Under the pieces are notes generated by a model that had not been told where the DNA came from, did no database searches, and worked only from the letters and a program-made list of their open reading frames with translations. Shown piece after piece: positions 24,951 to 34,272 of a stretch of 64,000 bases of DNA. The stretch's first letter is position 1, and the number at the start of each line of letters is the position of its first letter. Origin of the DNA: Hymenobacter duratus (lineage in GTDB: Bacteria > Bacteroidota > Bacteroidia > Cytophagales > Hymenobacteraceae). The translations under genes were made by a program, and so were the position numbers. The stretch lies in NCBI RefSeq assembly GCF_014698995.1, contig NZ_JACWZZ010000001.1, positions 1 through 64,000 on the forward strand. The letters are read 5' to 3'.

Positions 24951-27900
24951 ATGAAACACCTTCACTCCCTGGGGCTGGCGGCCCTGCTGGGACTGGCTCC
25001 GCTGCTGGCTTCGGCCCAGCCGGCCCAGCCCGCCGGCCGCTACGCCCTGCAGTTGGCCTCGGGCCCGGTAACCCCAGTTCCCAACGGCACCGAATGGCTC
25101 CAGCAGCCTGCCACCGCTCCTTCTGACGCGTGGCAGGGCCAGGTGTTTCGGGTGTTGCAGTTTGAGCAGTTGCCTACCGCCGCCCAAAAAGCTGCCTTGG
25201 CGGCCGCTGGCGTGCGCCTTTTCGATTACCTGCCCCGCAACGCCTGGACGGCTTCGCTGCCCGCTACGCTCAGCCACCAACGGCTGGCAGGGCTCGGGCT
25301 ACGGAGTGTGCAACCCGTAGCGCCCACCTGGAAGCTGGCCGGCGACCTAGCCCGCAACGTTATTCCGGACCACATGCGGCGGGGCAGCTTAGTGGAGGTG
25401 AACGTGCAGTATTATGCCACCATCACGCCCAGCCAAGCGGCCCAGGCCCTGCGCCAGACGGAGTGGCAGGAAGCCGGCAAGCCGATGTTCGACCAGCAGC
25501 TGCGGGTACTATGCCGCGCAGCCGATATTGCTCGCATTGCGGCGCTGCCCTGGGTGAGTGCCGTGGAGCCTGCTACGCCACCCGCTGAGCCCGAAAACTT
25601 CCGGGGCCGTACCGACCACCGCGCCAACGCCATCAGCACCGACTACGGCGCCGGCCGCCACTACGACGGGCGCGGCGTGACCGTAGGCCATGGCGACGAC
25701 GGCCGCATCGGGCCGCACATCGATTACCAAGGCCGCTTCGACCAAAGTGCCGCCGGGGCCAGCCAAGGCAACCACGGCGACCATGTGGCCGGCATTATTA
25801 TGGGGGCCGGCAACATGGACCCACGGGTGCGCGGCAACGCTACGGCGGCCTTCAACCTATACTACTCCTACCCTGGCAACCTCAACAACACGCCCACGGC
25901 ATACGCCGGCGCCCGGCGCATGCGCGTGACCAACTCCAGCTACGGCGACGGCAACAACGCGGGCTACACCAGCTTCACGCGCACCATGGACCAGCAGACA
26001 CGTCAGCGGCCCTATCTGCTGCACGTGTTTTCGTCGGGTAATTCGGGGACGTCTGACTTCGGCTACGGCGCAGGCGCGGGCTGGGGCAACATCACGGGCG
26101 GCCACAAGATGGGCAAGAACGTCATGACCGTGGGCAACGTGCTGTATACTGATGCCCTGGCCGGCAGCAGCAGCCGTGGGCCGGCCAAAGACGGCCGCAT
26201 CAAGCCCGACGTATGCGCCGTGGGTACCAGCGTCACCTCTACCGTCGACCCTAATACCTACGCCGTATTTACGGGCACCAGCATGGCCTGCCCCGGTGTA
26301 GCGGGCGTTACGGCTCAGTTGGTGCAGGCGTACCGTTCGCTCAACACCCAGCAGGAAGCTCCTACGGCGCTGCTGAAAGCGGCCCTCATGAATACTGCCG
26401 AAGACCTCGGCAACCCCGGCCCCGACTTCCGCTTTGGCTACGGCCGCGTGAATGCGCTGCGCGCCGTGCGGGTGCTGGAGCAACGCACCTATCTGAAGGA
26501 TTCCCTGACCACGGGCCAGACCAAAACCCACACTATTGCGGTGCCTGCCGGCAAAAAGCAGTTTCGGGTGATGGTGTACTGGCACGATTACGAGGCGGCT
26601 GTCAATTCCACTTCCAACCTTGTAAATGACCTGAACATGCAGGTGGCCGCGCCCAATGGCACCAGCTACCTGCCCTGGGTGCTCGACCACCGGCCCACTG
26701 TGGCCCAGCTTAATGCCAACGCCATCCGGGCCCGCGACTCCATCAACAACGTGGAGCAGGTGACGCTGGATGAAACTCCGGCCGGCACCTATACCGTAAC
26801 CGTGCGCGGCGCAGCCGTACCGCAAGGTCCGCAGACGTACTATCTGGTATACAGCTACATCGAGGATGGCGTGGAGCTGACCTACCCGCTGGGTGGAGAA
26901 GGATTTGTGCCCGGCGAAGCCGAAGTACTACGCTGGGATGCTCCCACTGGCACTGGCACTTTTGCGCTGGACTACACCACCGACAACGGAGCTACCTGGC
27001 TGCCCATTGCGCCTGCTGTGGCCGCCACCGCCCGTCATTTCGACTGGACCGTGCCAGCTGGTGTGGCCTCAGGCCGCGTGAAAGTGCGCGTGACCCGCGG
27101 CAGTGCCAGCAGCCAATCAGTGGTGCCGCTTACTATTTCGCCGCTGCCCGGCAACCTGCGCCTGGGCTACGTGTGCCAGAATACCGTGAAGCTGCAATGG
27201 GACACTCTTACAACAGCCTCGGCCTATGTGGTATATAAGCTGGGCGCCGAGTACATGGATTCTGTAACGACCGTGACGCGCACTTCTGTGGTGCTGACCG
27301 GTGTGGGTGCCGGTGCCGAGCAGTGGTACAGCATCCAGCCTATTCGGGCGTCGGATGGGTTGCGTGGCCGCCGTACGCGGGCCCTGAACCAGCCGGCCCT
27401 GCTCAACAACTGCCCCGGCCCGCCACTCATTGCCTTCCAGGCCAGCCGCACGCTGGTGTGCCCCGGCATACCCATTACCCTCACTGACCGAAGCCAGTCG
27501 CAGCCGACTACCTGGGCCTGGAGCATCACGCCCAGCACGGGCGTAACGTTTGTGGGAGGCACCACTGCCGCCTCGCAAAACCCGCAGGTGCAGTTCAGCA
27601 CGCCCGGTACCTATAGCGTAACCCTGCTGGCCAGCAATAGCTACGGCCCCACTACGCTCACGCAAAGCGCCCTGATTACCGTCACGAACGGACAGGCGCT
27701 GCCGTTGGCCCAGAACTTCACGACCAGCACGTTCCCGCCCGCCGGCTGGGAGGTCCAGAACCCCAGCTCCAACTTCACCTGGCAGCTGAGCGCCCAGAGC
27801 ATTATGGGCCCGGATACGCTGTTGCGCCCTGTGCCCATGGTGGAAGACTACTCCGACAACGTGCGCGGCGCTGAGGACTACCTCGTTACGCCTCCCCTGG

Positions 27901-28538
27901 ACCTGAGCGGCCGCCCAACCGGCACCAACAGTCTGCAGCTCAACTTCTGGGTAGCCTACGCCGCCTATAGCGCCACGTATTTCGACGGTATCCGGGTGGA
28001 TGTAAGCACTGACTGCGGCGCTACGTTCCAGCCTACGGGCTACCTGAAGCGCGGCACGGCGCTGGCCACTGTCACCGGTTTCCAGACCTCGCAGTGGGCC
28101 CCGAGCAGCCCCGCCGACTGGCGCCAGGAAACCGTGGACCTCTCCAGCCTACTGGCCGCCGGCGGTCCGTCCCGGATTCTGGTGCGCTTCGCCAACATCA
28201 ACGACTATGGCAACAACGTGTATCTGACCAATGTACGCCTGCGCACAGCCGTCGTGACGGGTACGGCCGCTGCTCGCAATGCCAATCTGGGCCTTGTGGG
28301 GGCTTATCCGGTACCATTCAGCCAGGAACTGCACGTGCAGCTGGCACCTACAAGCAGCGGCGCGGCCACCTTGGTTCTGCTTGATGCGCTGGGCCGCCAG
28401 GTAAGCCGCGAGGTGCTGACGCTCCGCACCGGTGTGCCCCAGCAGCACAAGCTGGCCACCGGCGCACTGCCGGCCGGCGTCTACACGCTCCGCCTGCTCA
28501 CGCCAGCTGGCAGCCAGCAGCTGAAAGTGGTAAAGTAA
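24951..28538 (+). CDS. T9SS-secreted subtilisin-like serine protease
   Basis: The 1195-residue protein has a signal peptide (LLGLAPLLASAQ) and an S8 peptidase domain with the catalytic triad Asp near residue 249 (VTVGHGDDGRIG), His275 (GNHGDHVAGII) and Ser444 (TGTSMACPGVAG), plus the oxyanion Asn in SSGNSGTSD. A PPC-like domain follows (TYTVTVRGAAVPQGPQTYYL), then an Ig/fibronectin-type module and a PKD domain (PGTYSVTLLASNSYGPTTLT). Next is a jelly-roll/cleaved-adhesin-like domain (AEDYLVTPPLDLSGRPTG). The sequence ends in a T9SS sorting domain (GAYPVPFSQELHVQL, GVYTLRLLTPAGSQQLK). It should be exported and active outside the cell, degrading protein. It has its own terminator. Confidence 0.93.
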   Translation: MKHLHSLGLAALLGLAPLLASAQPAQPAGRYALQLASGPVTPVPNGTEWLQQPATAPSDAWQGQVFRVLQFEQLPTAAQKAALAAAGVRLFDYLPRNAWTASLPATLSHQRLAGLGLRSVQPVAPTWKLAGDLARNVIPDHMRRGSLVEVNVQYYATITPSQAAQALRQTEWQEAGKPMFDQQLRVLCRAADIARIAALPWVSAVEPATPPAEPENFRGRTDHRANAISTDYGAGRHYDGRGVTVGHGDDGRIGPHIDYQGRFDQSAAGASQGNHGDHVAGIIMGAGNMDPRVRGNATAAFNLYYSYPGNLNNTPTAYAGARRMRVTNSSYGDGNNAGYTSFTRTMDQQTRQRPYLLHVFSSGNSGTSDFGYGAGAGWGNITGGHKMGKNVMTVGNVLYTDALAGSSSRGPAKDGRIKPDVCAVGTSVTSTVDPNTYAVFTGTSMACPGVAGVTAQLVQAYRSLNTQQEAPTALLKAALMNTAEDLGNPGPDFRFGYGRVNALRAVRVLEQRTYLKDSLTTGQTKTHTIAVPAGKKQFRVMVYWHDYEAAVNSTSNLVNDLNMQVAAPNGTSYLPWVLDHRPTVAQLNANAIRARDSINNVEQVTLDETPAGTYTVTVRGAAVPQGPQTYYLVYSYIEDGVELTYPLGGEGFVPGEAEVLRWDAPTGTGTFALDYTTDNGATWLPIAPAVAATARHFDWTVPAGVASGRVKVRVTRGSASSQSVVPLTISPLPGNLRLGYVCQNTVKLQWDTLTTASAYVVYKLGAEYMDSVTTVTRTSVVLTGVGAGAEQWYSIQPIRASDGLRGRRTRALNQPALLNNCPGPPLIAFQASRTLVCPGIPITLTDRSQSQPTTWAWSITPSTGVTFVGGTTAASQNPQVQFSTPGTYSVTLLASNSYGPTTLTQSALITVTNGQALPLAQNFTTSTFPPAGWEVQNPSSNFTWQLSAQSIMGPDTLLRPVPMVEDYSDNVRGAEDYLVTPPLDLSGRPTGTNSLQLNFWVAYAAYSATYFDGIRVDVSTDCGATFQPTGYLKRGTALATVTGFQTSQWAPSSPADWRQETVDLSSLLAAGGPSRILVRFANINDYGNNVYLTNVRLRTAVVTGTAAARNANLGLVGAYPVPFSQELHVQLAPTSSGAATLVLLDALGRQVSREVLTLRTGVPQQHKLATGALPAGVYTLRLLTPAGSQQLKVVK

Positions 28539-28562
28539 TTTCCCTTCCTGCTCGTCTTACTG

Positions 28563-28594
28563 GAAAGCGCCTCTATCGGGGCGCTTTCTTTTTT
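28563..28594 (+). terminator. Rho-independent terminator of the protease gene
   Basis: A 9-bp perfect stem (GAAAGCGCC at 28563-28571 with 28580-28588) followed by TTTTTT. Confidence 0.88.
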
Positions 28595-28696
28595 GCCCGC
28601 TACTGAGTCCGTGAACTTGCGGACTGCAAAGCCCTTCGCGCCAGCAGGATTGCCCTGGTTGTATAGTACCTTAGTTACGTCCTGATTTGTACCGCC

Positions 28697-30088
28697 ATGC
28701 CTACGACCCTCACATACACCGATCTGGCCATTGTGCCCACCTTCGCCGACCTGCCTGCGGAGGTGACCGACTGGCTGCTGGCCCATGGTGAGCGGCGCGC
28801 TTTTGCCCCGAATGAGGTAATAGTGGAGCCCGGTTCGGCCGCCGAGTACATGATGGCCGTGCTGGCGGGCGGGCTGCAGTTTTTTGCCATTCGCAACGGG
28901 CAGCGTGAGCCGGCTTTCCGGGTGGAAGCGGGCCATATCAGCGGGGTGCTACCTTACTCTCGCCTACAAACGCTAAAAGCACAAGGCATAGCCATCGGCG
29001 ACACGGTGGTGTTTCTGCTGCACCGCCAGCTGTTTCCGGAGCTGGAGCAAGTCAGCCCGGAGCTGGTGCAGCGACTTGTGGGCCTGATGAGCGACCGGGC
29101 CCGCCTGGAAGCCCGCAGCCAGGAGCGCGACGACAAGCTGCGGGCGCTGGGCAAGCTTTCGGCCGGCCTCGCCCACGAGCTCAACAACCCTGCCGCCGCC
29201 ATTGTGCGCGCCGCGGAGGCCCTGGCCCAGCGCGTCAACACGGCTCCCGACCTGCTCTGCGGCCTGCTCCGATATTGCCCCGAACCCGAACACCTCAACG
29301 GCCTGATGGCTCTGGCCAACACCCCGCCACCCACTGGCACGCCTCTTTCCGGCTTGGCCCGTGCCGACCAGGAAGACGAGCTGATTGACTGGCTGGAGGC
29401 GCAGCAGGTCACCGACTCCTACCAGCTGGCTGATGGGCTGCTGACGGCGGGCCTCTCGGTGGCCCAGCTGGAGCAGGCCGCCGCGCCGCTGCCCGCTCCG
29501 GCCCGGCCGGCCGCGCTGGCGTGGCTGGAAGCCCAGCTCACTACGCTACGCCTCATTCATGATGTGCAGGAAGCCGGTAGTCGCATCAGCACGCTGGTGG
29601 GCAACGTGAAGACCTACAGCCACATGGACCGGGGCGGAGAGTATGCGCCGCTGGACGTGCACACCGGCCTCGACAGCACCGTGAACATGCTCAGCTACCA
29701 ACTCCGCACCAAAAACATCCGGCTCGTGCGCGACTATGCCCCCGACCTGCCCCGGGTGCGCGGGCAGGTAAGCAGCCTCAACCAGGTCTGGACCAATCTC
29801 CTCGACAACGCCATTGATGCGCTGCCGCCCGGCGGCGAAATCACGCTCCGCACTCGGCTCGACGGGGATTTTGTGCACGTGTCCGTCATCGATAATGGTC
29901 CCGGTATACCGGCCGATATTCTGCCGCGGGTGCTGGAACCGTTCTTCACTACCAAACCTGCCGGCGAAGGCAGCGGCCTCGGCCTCGATATTGCCCTGCG
30001 TACCTTGGAAGCCCACAGCGGCAAGCTGGAAGTGCGCTCCGACCCCGGCCACACCGAGTTCTGTGCTTGGCTGCCGGCCGGCAGCTAG
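28697..30088 (+). CDS. Histidine kinase with N-terminal cNMP-binding-like domain
   Basis: The 463-residue protein has a cyclic-nucleotide-binding-like beta-roll (about residues 15-120: RRAFAPNEVIVEPGSAAEYM, AVLAGGLQFFAIRNGQR, HISGVLPYSRLQ) without the usual phosphate-binding GEL...PR-x-A motif. The dimerisation/phospho-acceptor region has His160 in LGKLSAGLAHELNNP, and the HATPase carries the N-box NLLDNAIDALP, G1 DNGPGIPAD and GEGSGLGLDIAL. About 140 residues of variable helices separate H160 from the ATPase. It has no membrane segment. It lies 60 bp upstream of a receiver-flavoprotein fusion, its likely partner. Confidence 0.9.
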   Translation: MPTTLTYTDLAIVPTFADLPAEVTDWLLAHGERRAFAPNEVIVEPGSAAEYMMAVLAGGLQFFAIRNGQREPAFRVEAGHISGVLPYSRLQTLKAQGIAIGDTVVFLLHRQLFPELEQVSPELVQRLVGLMSDRARLEARSQERDDKLRALGKLSAGLAHELNNPAAAIVRAAEALAQRVNTAPDLLCGLLRYCPEPEHLNGLMALANTPPPTGTPLSGLARADQEDELIDWLEAQQVTDSYQLADGLLTAGLSVAQLEQAAAPLPAPARPAALAWLEAQLTTLRLIHDVQEAGSRISTLVGNVKTYSHMDRGGEYAPLDVHTGLDSTVNMLSYQLRTKNIRLVRDYAPDLPRVRGQVSSLNQVWTNLLDNAIDALPPGGEITLRTRLDGDFVHVSVIDNGPGIPADILPRVLEPFFTTKPAGEGSGLGLDIALRTLEAHSGKLEVRSDPGHTEFCAWLPAGS

Positions 30089-30148
30089 CAGGGAATAACG
30101 CCGCTTTTTCCGTCAACAGTACAGTCTTCCACTCCACACTCCCTGGGT

Positions 30149-31810
30149 ATGGCCACCGATAAAAAACCGATTCTGCTGTGTGTTGATGATGACCCGCAGG
30201 TGCTGAATGCCATTGACCGGGACCTGCGCCAGGAGTTTCGCAAAGACTACCGGGTAGTGCGGGCGGCCTCCGGCGAAGAAGCCCTGGCCACGCTGCACGA
30301 GCTGCGGGCCCGCGAAGAAACCCTGGCCCTCGTGCTGGCCGACCAGCGCATGCCCGGTATGGAAGGCGTGGAGCTGCTGGCCGAAGCCCGCACTATCTTC
30401 CCCGATGCCAAGCGCGTGTTGCTCACGGCCTACGCCGATACGGAAGCCGCCATCCGGGCCATCAACAACGCCCGCCTCGACCACTACCTGATGAAGCCCT
30501 GGGACCCGCCGCAGCAGCTGCTCTATCCCACGCTCCATGATCTGCTAGCGGCCTGGCAGCGTGCCTACCGCCCGCCGTACCGCGGGGTGCGGCTGATGGG
30601 GTTCCAATGGTCGCCGCTGTCCCACGACCTGAAGGACTTTCTGGCCGGCTATATGGTGGCGTATCAGTGGCTGGACTTTGAGACGAGCCCCGAGGCACAG
30701 GCGCTGCTGGCCGCAAAAAGCCTGACAGCGGCCGACCTGCCGGTGGTGGTGCTGGAAGATGGCACCGCCCTGCCGCGCCCCTCTCCCACCGATATTGCCA
30801 CCCGCATCGGGCTGAATGTGCAGGCCTCGCAGGACCTGTATGATGTGGTGGTGATTGGGGCCGGCCCTTCGGGGCTGGCGGCGGCAGTATACGGAGCATC
30901 GGAAGGGCTGAAAACCCTCATTATCGAGCGGCAGACCCCTGGCGGGCAGGCCGGCACCAGCTCCCGCATCGAAAACTACCTGGGCTTCCCGACGGGCCTG
31001 AGCGGCTCTGAGCTGGCCCACCGCGCCTGGACGCAGGCCGTGCGCCTCGGCGCCGAGTTTCTGGCACCTCAGGCCGTCACGGAGCTATGCGTGCAGGATG
31101 GCTATAAGGTCCTGACCCTTACCGATGGCAGCAAAGTGAGCACCCGGGCCGTGGTCCTGACTACCGGCGTGAGCTACCGCACGCTGGAAGTGCCCGGCAT
31201 CGACCGGCTGAGCGGCGCGGGCGTGTATTACGGCGCGGCACGCACCGAGGCCCGCTCCTGCGAAGAGCAGGACGTGTATATTGTGGGAGGCGGCAACTCG
31301 GCGGGGCAGGCGGCTATGTATCTGGCCACGTACGCCCGCAAGGTGTTCATCGTCATTCGAGGAGCTTCGCTGGCGGCCTCCATGTCGGCGTATCTGATTG
31401 AGCAGATTGGCAATACGTCCAACATTGAAATTCTGCCTTTCACGGAAATAGCGGAAGTATGCGGGCAGGATCATCTGGAAAAAGTAGTGCTGAAAAGCCA
31501 CGGGCAACTGACTGAGCGGCCGGCGCGGGCGCTGTTCGTATTCATCGGGGCCAAGCCCAGCACCGAGTGGGTCTGCGACGTGGTGCTGTGCGACGGCAAA
31601 GGCTTCGTGCTGACGGGCCGCGACCTGGTAACGGATCCGCGCTACGCCGACAGCTGGAAACACCGCCGGGAGCCGTTTCTGCTCGAAACCTGCGTGCCCG
31701 GCGTTTTCGCGGCCGGCGACAGCCGGGCCGGCGCTATGGCCCGCGTGGCATCGGCGGTGGGCGAAGGGTCGATGGCCATCAAATTCGTCCATCAATATCT
31801 CGACGAATAA
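30149..31810 (+). CDS. Receiver domain fused to thioredoxin-reductase-like flavoprotein
   Basis: The 553-residue protein has a receiver domain (residues 7-125: DDD at 13-15, phospho-acceptor Asp65 in LVLADQRMPG, Thr93, Lys116). A thioredoxin/glutaredoxin-like middle region spans about 146-226. The FAD/NAD(P)H module has GAGPSG at 237-242, TPGGQAGTSSRIENYLGFP, GGGNSAGQAAMY near 380-390 and VFAAGDSR near 519. The redox Cys pair of thioredoxin reductase (C-x-x-C after SGRGV) is missing: SGAGVYYGAARTEARS. The middle domain also lacks C-x-x-C. So it can bind FAD and perhaps NADPH but not reduce thioredoxin in the classical way. It is paired with the kinase upstream. The output reaction is unknown. 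Confidence 0.87.
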   Translation: MATDKKPILLCVDDDPQVLNAIDRDLRQEFRKDYRVVRAASGEEALATLHELRAREETLALVLADQRMPGMEGVELLAEARTIFPDAKRVLLTAYADTEAAIRAINNARLDHYLMKPWDPPQQLLYPTLHDLLAAWQRAYRPPYRGVRLMGFQWSPLSHDLKDFLAGYMVAYQWLDFETSPEAQALLAAKSLTAADLPVVVLEDGTALPRPSPTDIATRIGLNVQASQDLYDVVVIGAGPSGLAAAVYGASEGLKTLIIERQTPGGQAGTSSRIENYLGFPTGLSGSELAHRAWTQAVRLGAEFLAPQAVTELCVQDGYKVLTLTDGSKVSTRAVVLTTGVSYRTLEVPGIDRLSGAGVYYGAARTEARSCEEQDVYIVGGGNSAGQAAMYLATYARKVFIVIRGASLAASMSAYLIEQIGNTSNIEILPFTEIAEVCGQDHLEKVVLKSHGQLTERPARALFVFIGAKPSTEWVCDVVLCDGKGFVLTGRDLVTDPRYADSWKHRREPFLLETCVPGVFAAGDSRAGAMARVASAVGEGSMAIKFVHQYLDE

Positions 31811-32116
31811 ACAGACCAATAGCATTGACATAAATCGGCTCGGAGGCAGCCTTATGAGTTGCTCCGGGCCGATTTACGGTATAACGCCAGCTACATCTCC
31901 CCGGAAACGCAAAAAAAAATCAACCTGCCTTCGGAATTGATTTTGGCCTCAAACGTATCAACAGCCACATCCTGACGGAAACGTTTCCTGCTGAAAAGGT
32001 CGGTATAGGAGTAGAAACAGGCTTTTTGAAAAACAAGCAGCTGCCTCGGCTAGTATATACCCGTGGGCCTACCGGGTATGGCGGGCCCGTGTGCCACCCA
32101 ATGTGGTTTCTGCCCT
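31811..32116. other. Intergenic region with two hairpins
   Basis: No gene. 31831-31845 and 31862-31876 form a 15-bp stem with one G-T pair, probably ending the flavoprotein transcript, but without a T tract. A second hairpin at 31916-31944 (AAAATCAA with TTGATTTT) lies next to an A-run. A promoter for the lipoprotein gene at 32117 is expected here but not clear. Confidence 0.5.
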
Positions 32117-32959
32117 ATGCCTTCTTCTACCTTGCTTCCTTTGCGCCGGCTCTCTGTAGCGGCCGCGGCAGCTTTCCTGTTCAGCGGCTGTGAGCTGCTT
32201 GAATTCAGCCCCAGTGATTTTCGCGGCCCCGAAAGCCAGACGAATCTGACCCAGAAAAACCTAGACCGCCTTGCCGAGCACCCGTTGCCTGCCGGCGATA
32301 CGCTCAGGTTTGTATTTACCGGCGACTCCCAGCGCTTCTACGACCAAGCCGAGTCGCTGGTGGAGAGTGTGAACCAGCAGCCGGGCCTGTCATTGATGGT
32401 TGTGGCCGGCGACATTTCTGATTTTGGGCTGGCCCGCGAGATGCGCTGGGTTGATAAGCGCCTGCGCAAGCTCAACATTCCCTACCTCACCGTCATCGGC
32501 AACCACGATCATGTGGGCAACGGCCGCGCCGCCTACCAGCACATTTTCGGGCCTTTGAACTACTCGTTTGTCTACGGCGACACCAAGTTTATCATGGTGG
32601 ATACCAACAGCCGCGAATACAACTTCAACGGCCGCATTCCGGATCTGCCCTGGGTGCAGCAGCAGGTGAGCGACCTGCAGGGGGCCAAGCGGCAGGTGGT
32701 CATGTCGCATGTGCCGCCGCAGGACCTGGATTTCGACCAGAACCTCATGCCCGACTATACCCGCATGCTGGCTGAAGCCCCGAAGCTGGCCTTCGAGTTG
32801 AACGGGCACCGCCACGATTTCAGCATTGGGGAGCCTTTCGGTGACGGTGTAACCTATATCAATTCCTACGCCTTCGAGGAGAATCAGTACGTGATTCTGA
32901 CGCTGTGGAACGACGCCGACGACAAGCCGCAGTTCCGGCTGAAAAAGGTCCAGTTCTGA
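32117..32959 (+). CDS. Metallophosphoesterase lipoprotein
   Basis: From the ATG giving MPSSTLLPLRRLSVAAAAAF the product is 280 residues with a signal peptide and lipobox (FLFSGC), so it is predicted to be lipidated. The calcineurin-like phosphoesterase motifs are present: FVFTGDSQRFYDQ, VVAGDISDFG, VIGNHDHVGN, VVMSHVPPQDL and ELNGHRHDF. It hydrolyses phosphoesters in the periplasm or on the outer surface; the substrate is unknown. Its stop codon overlaps the next gene by one base, so translation is probably coupled to the outer-membrane-like protein gene. Confidence 0.88.
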   Translation: MPSSTLLPLRRLSVAAAAAFLFSGCELLEFSPSDFRGPESQTNLTQKNLDRLAEHPLPAGDTLRFVFTGDSQRFYDQAESLVESVNQQPGLSLMVVAGDISDFGLAREMRWVDKRLRKLNIPYLTVIGNHDHVGNGRAAYQHIFGPLNYSFVYGDTKFIMVDTNSREYNFNGRIPDLPWVQQQVSDLQGAKRQVVMSHVPPQDLDFDQNLMPDYTRMLAEAPKLAFELNGHRHDFSIGEPFGDGVTYINSYAFEENQYVILTLWNDADDKPQFRLKKVQF

Positions 32960-33567
32960 TGCGGTTTCTAGTTACAGCCCTACTGTCGGCAAGCACCATA
33001 ACCGCGCTGGCCCAGGAAAACACATCGGCTTCTGCTGAACCGCTGCCCTGGTACCGGCCACGCCACCTGATTGCGCAGACGGCGGGCGGCATGGGCATGG
33101 TAGCGGTGGGGGCCGGCTACAGCTTCTGGCGCGACCGGGCCGAAGCCGACCTGCTGCTGGGCTACGTCCCCGAGAAGTATGCCGGCTCTACCCTTTCCAT
33201 TGCCACGGCCAAGTTCCTTTACAGTCCTTTCACGGTTCCGCTCAGCGAAAAGCTGCAGCTCCGGCCTCTCACGGTGGGCGTTTATGTGAGCTATACCCAT
33301 GGCCTCATCAACGACGAGGCCATGGGGCAGTACACCAAAGGCTACTACTGGTTTTCGACGGATACGCGGGTGGGGCCGCTGTTGGGGGGGCGCCTCAGCT
33401 ACCTGCGGCAACCTTCGCCCCAGGGACACTCCCGCCGCATTTCCGCGTATTACGAGCTGGGCACCAACGACTTGTACCTGTTCAGCATTGTGCCAAACGC
33501 CAACTATAAATCTCTAAGCCCGTTAGACCTGCTGACGCTGGGCCTGGGGGTGAAGATGGAGTTTTAG
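32959..33567 (+). CDS. Putative outer-membrane protein, paralogue 1
   Basis: The 202-residue product starts MRFLVTALLSASTITALAQ (signal peptide). The mature part is beta-rich and aromatic (GGMGMVAVGAGYSFWRDRAE, LLLGYVPEKYAGSTLSIATA, YYWFSTDTRVGPLLGGRLSY, YYELGTNDLYLFSIVPN), the look of a small outer-membrane barrel. It resembles the next gene product segment by segment. I do not know the family. It is coupled to the phosphoesterase lipoprotein gene by a 1-bp overlap (TGATG). Confidence 0.76.
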   Translation: MRFLVTALLSASTITALAQENTSASAEPLPWYRPRHLIAQTAGGMGMVAVGAGYSFWRDRAEADLLLGYVPEKYAGSTLSIATAKFLYSPFTVPLSEKLQLRPLTVGVYVSYTHGLINDEAMGQYTKGYYWFSTDTRVGPLLGGRLSYLRQPSPQGHSRRISAYYELGTNDLYLFSIVPNANYKSLSPLDLLTLGLGVKMEF

Positions 33568-33613
33568 CACCGCATCCCGGCAGGCTATTTCCTCACGCCG
33601 CTGATTTTGAGCT

Positions 33614-34237
33614 ATGAAGCAGCTTTCCACTATTTGCCGGAGCGTGGCGGGTATGCTGCTGCTGCACTCCGGGGTGGTCACCGCCCAGGATGCCGCACCA
33701 GCCAGCCTTCCGGCCGCCCGCAATGTTCCGTTTTTTCTGAGCCTGCAGATTGGGGGCGGGGCCGGAATGGTAGCCTTTGGCGGGGGAGTGCGCCTGGCCG
33801 GGCAGCGCCTGGAACCCGAAGTGCTGGTAGGCCACGTACCGCGCCGCTTCAGCGGTCAGCCGCTCACCATTTTCACGTTCAAAACCACCTACCTGCCCAT
33901 CAACCCCAGCCTGGGCCAGCGCTGGCGGGCCAGCCCCGCGTTTGGAGGCTATGTGAACTATACCAGTGGCGCTACGCTGCTGGATAGCCACCAGTCCGGC
34001 AAGTATCCTAAGCACTACTACTGGTTTTCTACCAAAGTCCGCACGGGCGTATTTTTTTCGCCGAGAGTGTCGTATGCCGGTATCCGCACGCCTGAGCGGC
34101 CGGCGCCACCGCAAGTAGCGGCTTATGCCGAGCTAGGCACCAACGACCTCTACTTTCTAAGCCACACGACCAACAAGCACGCGCCCGCCCTTACCGAAAT
34201 TATGACTCTCGGGTTCGGCACTAAAGTAGCTTGGTAG
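33614..34237 (+). CDS. Putative outer-membrane protein, paralogue 2
   Basis: The 207-residue product begins MKQLSTICRSVAGMLLLHSG with a signal peptide. Its segments align with the previous protein: IGGGAGMVAFGGGVRLAGQR, VLVGHVPRRFSGQPLTIFTF, YYWFSTKVRTGVFFSPRVSY and AYAELGTNDLYFLSHTTNK. The shared patterns (G-x-G-M-V-A, VP-x-x-x-x-G, YYWFST, ELGTNDLY) show tandem duplication followed by divergence. The function is unknown; an outer-membrane partner of the phosphoesterase is possible. Confidence 0.76.
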   Translation: MKQLSTICRSVAGMLLLHSGVVTAQDAAPASLPAARNVPFFLSLQIGGGAGMVAFGGGVRLAGQRLEPEVLVGHVPRRFSGQPLTIFTFKTTYLPINPSLGQRWRASPAFGGYVNYTSGATLLDSHQSGKYPKHYYWFSTKVRTGVFFSPRVSYAGIRTPERPAPPQVAAYAELGTNDLYFLSHTTNKHAPALTEIMTLGFGTKVAW

Positions 34238-34272
34238 AACCGGGCAGGCTAAGCTGAGCCTAGAGCAGCGGC

